Source: Erythrobacter sp.
Lineage (GTDB): Bacteria; Pseudomonadota; Alphaproteobacteria; Sphingomonadales; Sphingomonadaceae
NCBI GenBank assembly: GCA_030148605.1
Contig: JASBTD010000002.1
Coordinates: 1-48,450, forward strand
Direction of reading: 5' to 3'
DNA length: 48,450 nucleotides
This document shows positions 26,414 through 35,360 of this stretch, one piece after another; within the stretch, counting starts at the first letter, position 1; every line of letters starts with the position of its first letter. Position numbers and translations under genes: made by a program. The notes under the pieces are model-generated. The model searched no databases. It was not told the origin of the DNA and saw only the letters and a program-made list of their open reading frames with translations.

Positions 26414-29074
26414 CTATTTCAACGCTGCCTGCGCCGCAGCTAGCCTTGCGATCGGCACGCGATATGGTGACGCGCTGACATAGTCGAGGCCGACTTCTTC
26501 GCAGAAGGCGATGCTGGCCGGATCGCCGCCGTGTTCGCCGCAAATGCCCAGCTTGATGCCAGGCCGCGTTGCCCTGCCCCGCTCTGCCGCCATCTCGACC
26601 AGCTGGCCGACGCCCTCAATGTCGAGGCTGACGAAGGGGTCTCGGGGGAAGATCCCCTTGTCCACATAAGGCGCGAGGAAACGCGCACTGTCATCGCGCG
26701 AAACACCCAGCGTCGTCTGCGTGAGATCATTGGTGCCAAAGCTGAAAAACGCGCCTTCCTGCGCGATTTCGCCTGCCATCAGCGCGGCACGCGGCAGCTC
26801 GATCATGGTGCCGACGAGGTATTCTACTGGGCATCCCGTTTCTTCGAATACTTGCTTCGCAGTCCTGTCTATCAGTGCCTTGAGCAGTTCCAGCTCGCGC
26901 TTCGTCGCGACCAGCGGGATCATGATCTCTGGCACAGGCGCTTCGCCGGAAGCCTTGGCCACTTCGCACGCCGCCTCGAAGATGGCGCGTGCCTGCATCT
27001 CGTAGATTTCCGGGAAAGTGATCCCCAAGCGACATCCGCGATGGCCCAGCATCGGGTTGAATTCGTGCAACTCGCCCGCGCGCCGCTTCAAGTGATCGAC
27101 ACCCAATCCAGTTGCGTCGGCCAGTTCGGCAAAATCCGCATCCTCATGTGGCAGGAATTCATGCAACGGCGGATCGAGCAGGCGGATTGTGCAGGGCAAA
27201 CCGCTCATCACTTCGAATATCTCGCGGAAATCCGCGCGCTGTTCGGGCAAAAGCTCGTCCAGCGCGGCGCGGCGGGTCTTCTCGTCTTCGGCCAGGATCA
27301 TCTGGCGCACCGCACGAATCCGGCCAGCGTCGAAGAACATATGCTCGGTCCGGCACAAGCCGATCCCTTCTGCGCCAAACTGCCGGGCCATCTTACAGTC
27401 TGCCGGTGTTTCCGCATTGGTGCGGACTTTCATCCGGCGGTGCTTGTCAGCCCACTCCATCAGCGTGCCGAAATCGCCCGCAAGCTCCGGCTCGACGGTG
27501 CGAACTTCGCCCGCCATCACCTGGCCATTGCTGCCATCGATAGTGATGACATCGCCCTCTTTCAGCTCGCGATTGCCGATCCGCAGCGTCTTGCTGGCGC
27601 GGTCGATCGACACCGCCGAGGCGCCGGACACACAAGGACGCCCCATCCCGCGCGCCACGACCGCTGCGTGCGACGTCATGCCGCCTCGCGCGGTCAGAAT
27701 GCCTTGCGCCGCGTGCATCCCGTGGATGTCTTCAGGCGAAGTCTCCACCCGCACCAGGATCACTTTCTCGCTGCGCGCGGCATATTGCTCGGCTGTGTCG
27801 GCATCGAGCACGATCTTGCCGCTCGCCGCGCCCGGCGATGCAGGCAAGCCGGTGGTCAGGATGTCGCGGTGCGCCTTGGGATCAAGCGTTGGGTGCAGCA
27901 ATTGGTCCAGCGCCATCGGATCGACCCGCAGGATCGCGGTTGTCTCGTCGATCAGGCCTTCATTGACCATGTCGACCGCCATCTTCAGCGCCGCCTTCGC
28001 GGTGCGCTTGCCGCTGCGGGTCTGCAGCATCCACAACGTGCCCTGCTGCACGGTGAATTCGATGTCCTGCATGTCCTTGTAATGCGTTTCGAGCAGGTCG
28101 AACACGCGGGCGAGCTCGGCATAGGCATCCGGCATCGCCTCTTCCATGCTGAGCGGCTTGGCATTGGCCGCTTCGCGCGCAGACTTGGTGAGGTATTGCG
28201 GCGTGCGGATGCCCGCCACCACGTCTTCACCCTGCGCGTTGATCAGATACTCGCCGTAGTAAGCGCGGTTGCCGGTGGCGGGATCCCGGGTGAAAGCCAC
28301 GCCCGTGGCCGAAGTGTCGCCCATATTGCCGAATACCATCGCCTGCACGTTGACGGCTGTGCCCCAATCGGCGGGTATGTCATTCAAGCGGCGATACACC
28401 TTGGCCCGGTCGCTATCCCAGCTGTCGAACACGGCGCGGATCGCGCCCCACAGCTGCTCGGTCACATCCTGCGGGAACGGATGGCCCAGTTCCTTTTCCG
28501 CCAACGCCTTGTATTCGGCGACGAGGTCCTTCCAGTCGTCCGCCTCCATCTCGGTGTCGGCGTAATAGCCCTTGTCTTCCTTGGCGATTTCCAGCGCTTC
28601 TTCGAACAGTCCGTGATCGAGCCCCAGCACCACGTCCGAATACATCTGGATGAAGCGGCGATAGCTGTCCCAGGCGAAGCGTTCGTCGCCTGAAGCGTTT
28701 GAAAGCCCCTCCACCGTCGCATCATTGAGTCCGAGGTTGAGCACGGTGTCCATCATGCCGGGCATCGAGACCCGCGCGCCAGAGCGGACCGAAACCAGCA
28801 GCGGATCGCTCGCATCGCCGAAACTCTTGCCGACAGTCGCTTCGATGTGCTTCAGCGCTTCGGCCACCTGTGCACGAAGATCATCCGAGAATTCAGCGCC
28901 TTCCTGCAGGTATTTCACACATTCTTCAGTAGTGATCGTGAAACCGGGAGGGACCGGCAAGCCAATGCTCGCCATTTCAGCCAGGTTCGCACCCTTGCCG
29001 CCGGTTACGGTCTTGTCCTTCTGGCGTTCATCGCTGTGATCCGCATTTCCGCCGAAAGTGTAGACCGTTTTCAT
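26414..29074 (-). CDS. ppdK: Pyruvate, phosphate dikinase
   Basis: Interconverts pyruvate and phosphoenolpyruvate with ATP and phosphate. The 886 residues show the N-terminal ATP-grasp part (KTVTGGKGANLAEMASIGLP), the phosphohistidine domain with GGMTSHAAVVARGMG near residue 470, and the C-terminal PEP-binding barrel with GTNDLTQTTLG and the closing CGEHGGDPAS. The start follows AGGACA. It is monocistronic, between glyS and a convergent methyltransferase-like gene. The usual PPDK regulatory protein gene is not seen in the window. Confidence 0.96.
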   Translation of the reverse strand: MKTVYTFGGNADHSDERQKDKTVTGGKGANLAEMASIGLPVPPGFTITTEECVKYLQEGAEFSDDLRAQVAEALKHIEATVGKSFGDASDPLLVSVRSGARVSMPGMMDTVLNLGLNDATVEGLSNASGDERFAWDSYRRFIQMYSDVVLGLDHGLFEEALEIAKEDKGYYADTEMEADDWKDLVAEYKALAEKELGHPFPQDVTEQLWGAIRAVFDSWDSDRAKVYRRLNDIPADWGTAVNVQAMVFGNMGDTSATGVAFTRDPATGNRAYYGEYLINAQGEDVVAGIRTPQYLTKSAREAANAKPLSMEEAMPDAYAELARVFDLLETHYKDMQDIEFTVQQGTLWMLQTRSGKRTAKAALKMAVDMVNEGLIDETTAILRVDPMALDQLLHPTLDPKAHRDILTTGLPASPGAASGKIVLDADTAEQYAARSEKVILVRVETSPEDIHGMHAAQGILTARGGMTSHAAVVARGMGRPCVSGASAVSIDRASKTLRIGNRELKEGDVITIDGSNGQVMAGEVRTVEPELAGDFGTLMEWADKHRRMKVRTNAETPADCKMARQFGAEGIGLCRTEHMFFDAGRIRAVRQMILAEDEKTRRAALDELLPEQRADFREIFEVMSGLPCTIRLLDPPLHEFLPHEDADFAELADATGLGVDHLKRRAGELHEFNPMLGHRGCRLGITFPEIYEMQARAIFEAACEVAKASGEAPVPEIMIPLVATKRELELLKALIDRTAKQVFEETGCPVEYLVGTMIELPRAALMAGEIAQEGAFFSFGTNDLTQTTLGVSRDDSARFLAPYVDKGIFPRDPFVSLDIEGVGQLVEMAAERGRATRPGIKLGICGEHGGDPASIAFCEEVGLDYVSASPYRVPIARLAAAQAALK

Positions 29075-29174
29075 GCCGTTATGTCCTATCTTTCGTGTCC
29101 TATCGCTTCGCTACTTTAGGACTGTAATCCTACAGGATGGAACACATGGAACACAGTCCATGGGCCCAAAATTC

Positions 29175-31475
29175 CTACCCCTCGATGCGGCTGAAATCCG
29201 CCACCTGATGCACCGCATCGCGGAAGCGCGCTAGCAGTGTGAGACGGGCCGCGCGCACATCCTTTTCTTCGGCGTTCACAATCACATCTTCAAAGAACCG
29301 GTCGATCGGTGCCCGCAAGCTCGCTAGCGCAGACATGGCACCTGCGAAATCTTCCTTTTCGATAGCCGCCGCAGCTTTGGGCTCGGCGGTATCGAGCGCA
29401 TCGATCAACGCCTTTTCGCTCGGTTCGGGCGTGTAGGAAAGCTCCGAGACCTGCGCCGCATAGATTTCGCGCATTTCAGGGTCATCGACATTCTCCAGCG
29501 GGTCTTCATCGCCGGTATGTGCGGGCTCGGCTCCCCAGTTTTCCTTCTTCAGGATATTGGCCGCGCGCTTGTATCCGGCGAGCAGGTTTGCGCCGTTGTC
29601 GGTCTCGATGAAGCTTTGCAGCGCCTTCACCCGAGCGAGCAGACGGACGAGATCGTCTTCACCGCCCAACGCGAACACGGCATCGATCAGATCGTGACGG
29701 ACGCCCGCTTCGCGCTGCTGGACCTTGAGGCGGTCGGCGAAGAAGTCGAGCAATTCACCCCCTTCCGTTCGCCCTGAGCCTGTCGAAGGGCTGCTCTTTT
29801 CTTCAGAAGAAAAGGACGATGCTTCGACAAGCTCAGCATGAACGGATGAGAGGTTGAGGCGCAACCGGTTGGATTCGAGCAGTCGGATGACTGCCAGGGC
29901 CGCACGTCGAAGCGCAAAGGGAGCTTTGGATCCCGTGGGCTTTTCATCGATGGCGAAAAAGCACATCAACGTATCCATCTTATCCGCGAGGCTCACCGCC
30001 ACCGTTACCGGCGCGGTTGGCACTTCGTCGCCCTGCCCAACCGGCTTGTAGTGATCGCGGATGGCGTCGGCGACCTCCTGAGGCAGGCCTTCCTTCTCGG
30101 CGTAATATCCGCCCATCAGGCCTTGCAGCTCGGGGAATTCGCCCACCATTTCGGTGACGAGATCGGCCTTGCACAGGCGCGCAGCCTGTTCGGCTAGGTC
30201 GGCTAATTCCTCTTTCGTGATCTCCGGCGAAAGCCGGAGTCCAGAGCCGCTCTGGGCTCCTGCTTCCGCAGGAGCGCACGGACGAACAATCCCCTCTTCC
30301 ACTAACCAACGCGCCAGCTTGGCGACGCGCTCGACCTTGTCGGCGACAGTGCCGAGCTTCTCGTGGAAGGTGATCCGCTCCAGCTTCTTCGCGTGGTCCG
30401 CGAGCGTCGTCTTCTGGTCCAGTTCCCAGAAGAACCGCGCATCGCTGAGGCGCGCGGCGAGCACCTTGCGGTTGCCATCGACCACCACCGCCGGGTCTTC
30501 CGCCACGATGTTCGCTGTGCACACAAACGCGTTGGCCAATTCGGGAGTCCCCGCGGAGGCGGGGACCTCATTCGATTGCGCTCCATCTTTGGAGGCCCCC
30601 GCCTTCGCGAAGGCTCGTGTGCACACAAAATACTTCTGGTTCACTCGCGCGGTCAACTGGATGACCTCTGGCGGAACATCGAGATAGCTCTCGTCGAAAT
30701 AACCGAGGATGGGCGCCGGCCACTCTGTAAGGCCAGCATTTTCTACGACCAGTCCCCGATCTTCGATCAACTTTAGGCCAACGACCTCAGCCAGCTTCTC
30801 AGCTTCCTGAGCGATATAGCGCTCTCGAGTTTCATGATCGACAATCACATGACCTGCGCGCAGCTTGTCGGCGTAATCATCCGCTGAACCGATGGTGATC
30901 GCACCATCCGAATGGAAGCGATGGCCGACAGTAGTCCGGCCTGCCTCAATGCCCTGCACATCACAGTTGACCACGTCGCCGTCGAGCAACGCAACAATAC
31001 CGGACAAAGGACGCACCCATCTAAGGCTTTCGGTGCTGATCGAGGCGTCGCCCCAGCGCATTGACTTTGGCCACGCGAAATCGCGGATGATCGCCGGGAT
31101 CGTTTCGGCGAGGACATCCTTCACCGCCCTGCCCGGCTTCTCGATCACCGCGAAGTATGTGTTGCGGCCCTTCACGTCGCGCAGTTCGAGCTGCTCGCGT
31201 GTTACGCCATTCTTGCGGCAGAAACCATCGATCGCCTTATCCGGCGCACCTTCCGGCGGCCCCTTGGCTTCCTCGCTGACAGCCTCGGTTTCAGTCGGCA
31301 AATCGCGTGCAATCAGCGCCAGTCTGCGCGGGGTTGACCAAACGGTAAGTTCGCCCGCAGCAACACCGGCGGCGTCCATCTCGCGGCGGAACAGCTTTTC
31401 CAACTCAGCGCGCGCGCCAGCCTGCATCCGCGCCGGGATTTCTTCAGAGAGAAGCTCAAGGAGGAAATCAGCCAT
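29175..31475 (-). CDS. glyS: Glycyl-tRNA synthetase beta subunit with three in-frame repeat insertions
   Basis: Beta subunit of the alpha2-beta2 glycyl-tRNA synthetase, involved in tRNA-Gly recognition. The start is MADFLLELLSEEIPARM at 31475, preceded by GGAGGTG; a longer frame to 31517 runs into a repeat and is rejected. Recognisable parts are STPRRLALIARDLP, the central SMRWGD and WVRPLSGIVALLDG, and the C-terminal anticodon-binding-like region. At 766 residues it is longer than the usual roughly 690-700. The excess matches three palindromic elements read in frame at about residues 286-311, 398-420 and 543-570, each low in conservation and rich in Ala, Gly, Ser and Glu. The gene remains open throughout, so it is presumably functional. 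Confidence 0.93.
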   Translation of the reverse strand: MADFLLELLSEEIPARMQAGARAELEKLFRREMDAAGVAAGELTVWSTPRRLALIARDLPTETEAVSEEAKGPPEGAPDKAIDGFCRKNGVTREQLELRDVKGRNTYFAVIEKPGRAVKDVLAETIPAIIRDFAWPKSMRWGDASISTESLRWVRPLSGIVALLDGDVVNCDVQGIEAGRTTVGHRFHSDGAITIGSADDYADKLRAGHVIVDHETRERYIAQEAEKLAEVVGLKLIEDRGLVVENAGLTEWPAPILGYFDESYLDVPPEVIQLTARVNQKYFVCTRAFAKAGASKDGAQSNEVPASAGTPELANAFVCTANIVAEDPAVVVDGNRKVLAARLSDARFFWELDQKTTLADHAKKLERITFHEKLGTVADKVERVAKLARWLVEEGIVRPCAPAEAGAQSGSGLRLSPEITKEELADLAEQAARLCKADLVTEMVGEFPELQGLMGGYYAEKEGLPQEVADAIRDHYKPVGQGDEVPTAPVTVAVSLADKMDTLMCFFAIDEKPTGSKAPFALRRAALAVIRLLESNRLRLNLSSVHAELVEASSFSSEEKSSPSTGSGRTEGGELLDFFADRLKVQQREAGVRHDLIDAVFALGGEDDLVRLLARVKALQSFIETDNGANLLAGYKRAANILKKENWGAEPAHTGDEDPLENVDDPEMREIYAAQVSELSYTPEPSEKALIDALDTAEPKAAAAIEKEDFAGAMSALASLRAPIDRFFEDVIVNAEEKDVRAARLTLLARFRDAVHQVADFSRIEG
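29765..29845. repeat. 81 bp palindromic element inside glyS (CCGTTC...GAACGG family)
   Basis: The ends CCGTTCGCCCTGAGCCTGTC and TGCTTCGACAAGCTCAGCAT plus GAACGG match the spacer element at 4050-4119. The middle contains TTTTCTTC-AGAAGAAAA, a second palindrome. Its length is a multiple of three; read on the minus strand it gives VHAELVEASSFSSEEKS and following residues, without stops. Confidence 0.88.
30216..30281. repeat. 66 bp palindromic element inside glyS (GTGATCTCC...GGAGCGCACG family)
   Basis: Left hairpin CTCCGGC-GAAA-GCCGGAG (30222-30239) and right hairpin GCTCCTGC-TTCC-GCAGGAGC, joined by CCAGAGC...CTGGG. The glyQ-glyS spacer at 31490-31553 holds a sister copy with the same borders. 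Read on the minus strand it gives RPCAPAEAGAQSGSGLRLSP. Confidence 0.85.
30543..30616. repeat. Palindromic element inside glyS (GTCCCCGC...GCGGGGAC family)
   Basis: The left hairpin GTCCCCGC/GCGGGGAC (30547-30566) and right palindrome GCCTTCGCGAAGGC (30601-30614) match the layout of the element at 2291-2353. It is flanked on both sides by GTGCACACAAA (near 30517 and 30619), each encoding FVCT. Read on the minus strand it gives AFAKAGASKDGAQSNEVPAS and a few more residues. Confidence 0.82.
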
Positions 31476-31489
31476 GGTGCACCTCCGCT

Positions 31490-31553
31490 GTGATCTCCTG
31501 CGAAAGCAGGAGTCCATGGTGCATCTGGGCTCCTGCTTCCGCAGGAGCGCACG
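31490..31553. repeat. Palindromic element in the glyQ-glyS spacer
   Basis: CTCCTGC-GAAA-GCAGGAG on the left and GCTCCTGC-TTCC-GCAGGAGC on the right fill most of the 93 bp between glyQ and glyS. Same family as 30216-30281. It ends 14 bp before the glyS start, just outside the ribosome-binding site. Confidence 0.88.
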
Positions 31554-31568
31554 GGGTGGTCATAGGCG

Positions 31569-32483
31569 TCATTTCGACCACTCCGGATATTTCTCGGCCC
31601 AGCCCGCGGCTTCCTTCGCCATATGCGCTTCGCAGCTGCCCCGCGCCAGATCGCGAACCCGGCCCATATAGCTCGCACGTTCCTGAACGCTGATCACGCC
31701 GCGCGCCTGCAGCAGGTTGAAGATGTGACTCGCCTCGACGGCCTGCTCATAGGCGGCAATCGGCACATTTGCCGAAAGCGCGTTCTTGCACTCCGCCTCG
31801 GCCTTATTGAACAGGTCAAACAGCGAGTCTGTGTCAGCGACTTCGAAGTTCCACTTCGACATCTGCTTCTCGTTTTCGAGAAAGACCTCGCCATACGAAA
31901 CGCCGCGACCATTAAAGTCGAGGTCATACACATTGTCGACGCCCTGGATATACATGGCGAGCCTCTCGAGCCCGTAAGTCAGCTCGCCTGCGACCGGCTT
32001 GCAGTCAAACCCGCCCATCTGCTGGAAATAGGTGAACTGCGTGACTTCCATCCCGTCACACCACACTTCCCAGCCCAGGCCCCATGCGCCCAGTGTCGGG
32101 CTCTCCCAGTCATCCTCGACAAAGCGGATGTCGTGCCGCAGCGGATCGATCCCGATCACTTTCAGGCTGTCGAGATACCATTGCTGGATATCGGGCGGGC
32201 TGGGTTTCAGGATCACCTGATACTGATAGTAATGCTGCAATCGGTTGGGGTTTTCGCCGTAGCGGCCATCGGTCGGGCGGCGACATGGTTGCACAAAGGC
32301 AGCATTCCACGGCTCCGGCCCCAGCGCGCGCAGCGTCGTGGCGGTGTGAAATGTGCCCGCACCCATCCGCATGTCATATGGCTGCAGGATCAGGCATCCC
32401 TTCGCACTCCAGAAATCATGGAGCGCAAGGATCATGTCCTGAAATGACCGCTTCGGGTCACGCTTGGGCGGTTCGAAACTCAT
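31569..32483 (-). CDS. glyQ: Glycyl-tRNA synthetase alpha subunit
   Basis: Catalytic alpha subunit of the tetrameric glycyl-tRNA synthetase (class II). Motifs are [18 protein letters not shown], the ATP/glycine site region [35 protein letters not shown], and [15 protein letters not shown]. The 304 residues are of normal length. It is transcribed ahead of glyS, from which a palindromic repeat separates it. No ribosome-binding site is visible, and the start codon lies in a palindrome, ATGGGC-AGC-GCCCAT (32482-32496 on the plus strand). Confidence 0.96.
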   Translation of the reverse strand: MSFEPPKRDPKRSFQDMILALHDFWSAKGCLILQPYDMRMGAGTFHTATTLRALGPEPWNAAFVQPCRRPTDGRYGENPNRLQHYYQYQVILKPSPPDIQQWYLDSLKVIGIDPLRHDIRFVEDDWESPTLGAWGLGWEVWCDGMEVTQFTYFQQMGGFDCKPVAGELTYGLERLAMYIQGVDNVYDLDFNGRGVSYGEVFLENEKQMSKWNFEVADTDSLFDLFNKAEAECKNALSANVPIAAYEQAVEASHIFNLLQARGVISVQERASYMGRVRDLARGSCEAHMAKEAAGWAEKYPEWSK

Positions 32484-32658
32484 GGGCAGCGCCCATGGCG
32501 TAACCCCTGCCCACCGTCAATGCTGCATCGCGGCATTTGCGCACAACGGACTTATACACCGATCCTTATGCCTACCGCGGGATCAACCCTTTTCATTGAG
32601 CGTTCAGCCACCATAGGAATAGCAAGGACCCTTCACTGCCAAGGACAGGAACCGATTG

Positions 32659-33600
32659 ATGAACGCGTTGACCCGTAAACTATCCGCCACTTTTTTCTCT
32701 GCGACCGTGATGTTTGCGGTGCCGGCCTGCGCCCAGCAAGACAGCTCTGTAGCAACGGCATCGGACGCTGCAGTGGAAGCTGCAGTGGAAGAGGCTCAAC
32801 CCGCCGCACCGGCATTGTGGAAAGTCGCTGACGAAGACACCACGATATACCTGTTCGGTACAGTTCATGCGCTTCCCAAGGATGTCGAGTGGATTACGTC
32901 TCCCATCGAGAACGCCCTGGCGGAGTCTGGCAGCATCGTGACCGAGATCAAGATGGGCCCTGAAATGGCGCAACAGATGCAGTCGCTAGTCATGAACAAG
33001 GGCGTGCTGCCGCAAGGAACCACCTTGCGCAGCCTGATGGATGAAGAACAACTGGCGAGCTACGAAATGGCGATGGGGAAGCTGGGCTTGCCAGCGCCGG
33101 CATTTGACCAGTTCGAACCGTGGTATGCGGGGATGATGATGAGCATGCTGCCACTGCTCCAGCAAGGCTATTCCCCCGATGCCGGTGTCGAGCAGGTTAT
33201 CCTGGCGCGCGCGGGCGAGAAGGAACAGCAAGCGCTTGAAACGCTCGAGTTCCAGATTTCCATCTTTGACGAATTGCCGCAAGCTTCGCAGATCCAGTTC
33301 CTGGTCGAAGCCTCTGACGGGGTCGATGAGATCAAGCCGCTGCTGGACAAGATGGTGGCTGAATGGCTTGAAGGTGATGCAGACGCATTGGCCGCGCTGA
33401 TGAACGAAGGGCTGACAGATCCGGCGCTCGCTGAATCGCTTCTCTACATGCGCAACCGCAACTGGGCCGCATGGATCGATGAGCGGCTCGATACGCCGGG
33501 CACCACTTTCGTTGCTGTCGGCGCAGGCCATCTGGCCGGCCAGAACAGCGTGCAGGATTACCTGGCGGAGAATGACATCGAAGCGGTTCGCGTCCAGTGA
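32659..33600 (+). CDS. TraB/GumN family protein, first tandem copy
   Basis: A secreted or envelope protein of the TraB/GumN (TIKI-like) family: putative metalloprotease-fold proteins marked by two GxxH motifs, seen here as LFGTVHALP near residue 72 and GAGHLAG near residue 292. The 313 residues begin with a signal peptide (hydrophobic stretch to VPACAQQ). The ATG at 32659 follows AGGA at good spacing; a TTG directly before is ignored. It is coupled to the paralogue downstream (GTGA overlap). The physiological role of the family in bacteria is unknown. Confidence 0.85.
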   Translation: MNALTRKLSATFFSATVMFAVPACAQQDSSVATASDAAVEAAVEEAQPAAPALWKVADEDTTIYLFGTVHALPKDVEWITSPIENALAESGSIVTEIKMGPEMAQQMQSLVMNKGVLPQGTTLRSLMDEEQLASYEMAMGKLGLPAPAFDQFEPWYAGMMMSMLPLLQQGYSPDAGVEQVILARAGEKEQQALETLEFQISIFDELPQASQIQFLVEASDGVDEIKPLLDKMVAEWLEGDADALAALMNEGLTDPALAESLLYMRNRNWAAWIDERLDTPGTTFVAVGAGHLAGQNSVQDYLAENDIEAVRVQ

Positions 33601-34481
33601 GCCTGCGGGCAGCCTTTGGCGCGCTCGCCGCGCTGCTACTGGCTGCCTGCCAGCAACCCGATGCGCCAGCAGACGAAGGCACGGGCGCTTCGCCGCTGCT
33701 TTACGAAGTCTCAGTAGGGTCGGGCGAACCGCAAGGCTGGCTGTTCGGCACAATCCATTCGCTGCCGGACGGGACCAAATGGCGGACCGCTGCGCTCGAT
33801 AAGGCCATCGATCAAGCCGGCATGCTGATGGTCGAGATCGCCGCCTTGGAGAACGAGCCCCGCATGCGGGCGATTTTTGCGCAACTCGCGAGCACACCGG
33901 GACAGCCGGATATCGGGCTCAAGGTGCCAGCTGACTACCGCCCTCGCCTGTTCGAGATGATCCGGCAGTCTGGCTACGCCCCCGGCGAGCTTGCCGGGAC
34001 TGAAACATGGGCCGTCGCGCTGCTGCTGGCGCAGCTGGGCGATAGCGGCGATGCGAGCAACGGCGCTGATCGCGCGATCATTCGCGAATTTCTGGGTCGC
34101 GAAATCAGCGAGTTCGAAGGCGTCGAAAAGCAGCTTGGCATTTTCGACCAGCTTCCTGAAGCCGAACAGCGCGACTTGCTGGTGGCCGTGATCGATGATC
34201 TTGAACAGCATCGCGCGGATCCCGGCAGGCTGCGCCGCGCATGGCTCAAAGGTGACGAGGAAGCGATTGAATCTGCGATGGAAAGTGGCATGTTGGCCGA
34301 TCCTGAATTGCGCGAAGCGCTGCTCAACAATCGCAATCGCGAATGGCTGGACCAGCTTTTGCCTCGGCTTGAAAGCGATGATCGGCCTCTGGTTGCGGTT
34401 GGTACGGCGCATCTTGTGGGCGACAAGGGCCTGGTCCGGATGCTGCGCGATCGCGGCTACAACGTCACTCGCGTGCAGTAA
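33597..34481 (+). CDS. TraB/GumN family lipoprotein, second tandem copy
   Basis: Paralogue of the preceding gene, 294 residues, starting at GTG within a four-base overlap. It carries a lipoprotein signal with the lipobox LLAAC at about residue 18, unlike the first copy. The two family motifs are LFGTIHSLP and GTAHLVG. The tandem pair probably arose by duplication and has diverged strongly, with one protein apparently soluble and the other lipid-anchored. Function unknown. Confidence 0.85.
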   Translation: MSLRAAFGALAALLLAACQQPDAPADEGTGASPLLYEVSVGSGEPQGWLFGTIHSLPDGTKWRTAALDKAIDQAGMLMVEIAALENEPRMRAIFAQLASTPGQPDIGLKVPADYRPRLFEMIRQSGYAPGELAGTETWAVALLLAQLGDSGDASNGADRAIIREFLGREISEFEGVEKQLGIFDQLPEAEQRDLLVAVIDDLEQHRADPGRLRRAWLKGDEEAIESAMESGMLADPELREALLNNRNREWLDQLLPRLESDDRPLVAVGTAHLVGDKGLVRMLRDRGYNVTRVQ

Positions 34482-34598
34482 GTTAGGCTTGCCAAGCTGC
34501 CCCCTGCACCCTAAAGGGCCGCGCTTCGGCGTCATGGTCATCCCTGGAGGCGTGGCGCGCGAACTGTATGAACATAAGCATTTCGAAAGGTAAGTGAC

Positions 34599-35288
34599 AT
34601 GAGCGACGCTCTGACCCTGCCGGCCGAAGCGCGCGAACGGGCTGGCAAGGGAGCCTCCCGTGCATTGCGTCGCGAAGGTCGGGTCCCCGCTGTAATTTAT
34701 GGCGGCAAGGAAGAACCCACAAAGATTCACCTGGAAGAGAAGGAACTGCGCCGTCAGCTCGGCACAGGTCACTTCATGAACTCGATCGTAGAGATCGACC
34801 TCGGCGGCGAGAAGATCCGCACCCTTCCAAAGGACGTAGCGTTGCATCCGGTCACTGATCGACCGGAACATGTCGACTTCCTGCGCATGACCAAAGGCGG
34901 CAAGATCGAAGTTTCGGTCCCGGTCGTATTTATCAACGAAGAAGCGTCACCCGGCCTCAAGAAGGGCGGCGTTCTCAACGTGGTCCGTCACGAGCTGGAA
35001 CTGGTCTGCGAGAACGACAAGATCCCGAGCGAGATCGTGATCGACGTCACCGGCAAGGAAGTTGGCGATTCGGTCCACATCAGCGAACTCGTCTTGCCGG
35101 AAGGCAGCGAAAGCGCGATCACCGACCGCGACTTCACCATCGCAACGCTGGTTGCTCCATCAGCTCTGAAGAAGAGCGAAGGCGCTGAAGGCGAAGGCGA
35201 CGAAGAGGAAGCAGTCGAAGGCGAAGAAGCCGAAGCTGCAGAAGGCGACGAAGAAGCCGCTGGCGAAGAGGGAAGCGGCGAAGAGTAA
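34599..35288 (+). CDS. rplY: 50S ribosomal protein L25 (TL5/Ctc form)
   Basis: 5S rRNA-binding ribosomal protein of the long Ctc type: N-terminal L25 domain (residues 1-95, with [17 protein letters not shown]) and C-terminal TL5 beta domain. The 229-residue chain ends in an extremely acidic tail of about 35 residues made of Glu, Gly, Ala and Asp repeats. It is followed by peptidyl-tRNA hydrolase in the usual order, but a small opposite-strand lipoprotein gene lies between. A good terminator hairpin closes the gene. Confidence 0.95.
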   Translation: MSDALTLPAEARERAGKGASRALRREGRVPAVIYGGKEEPTKIHLEEKELRRQLGTGHFMNSIVEIDLGGEKIRTLPKDVALHPVTDRPEHVDFLRMTKGGKIEVSVPVVFINEEASPGLKKGGVLNVVRHELELVCENDKIPSEIVIDVTGKEVGDSVHISELVLPEGSESAITDRDFTIATLVAPSALKKSEGAEGEGDEEEAVEGEEAEAAEGDEEAAGEEGSGEE

Positions 35289-35323
35289 GCCTTTTCACTG
35301 CACCTACGCAAAAATCACCAAGG

Positions 35324-35360
35324 CGCCGGGGTTCGAGAGAACTCCGGCGTTCTTGTTTCA
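35324..35360. terminator. Intrinsic terminator after rplY, probably bidirectional
   Basis: CGCCGGGGTTC-GAGA-GAACTCCGGCG makes an eleven-pair stem with a single G-U pair and a four-base loop, followed by TTCTTGTTT on the plus strand. On the minus strand a T-run lies a few bases beyond, so it can also end the small lipoprotein gene. Confidence 0.85.

Noticed and set aside
26531..28693. A 720-codon plus-strand frame opposite ppdK
   Set aside because: It is antisense to a clear pyruvate, phosphate dikinase gene and results from high-GC codon bias.
31476..31517. Longer glyS start at 31517 adding 14 residues
   Set aside because: The added residues are encoded by the neighbouring palindromic repeat, and a good ribosome-binding site precedes the internal ATG at 31475.
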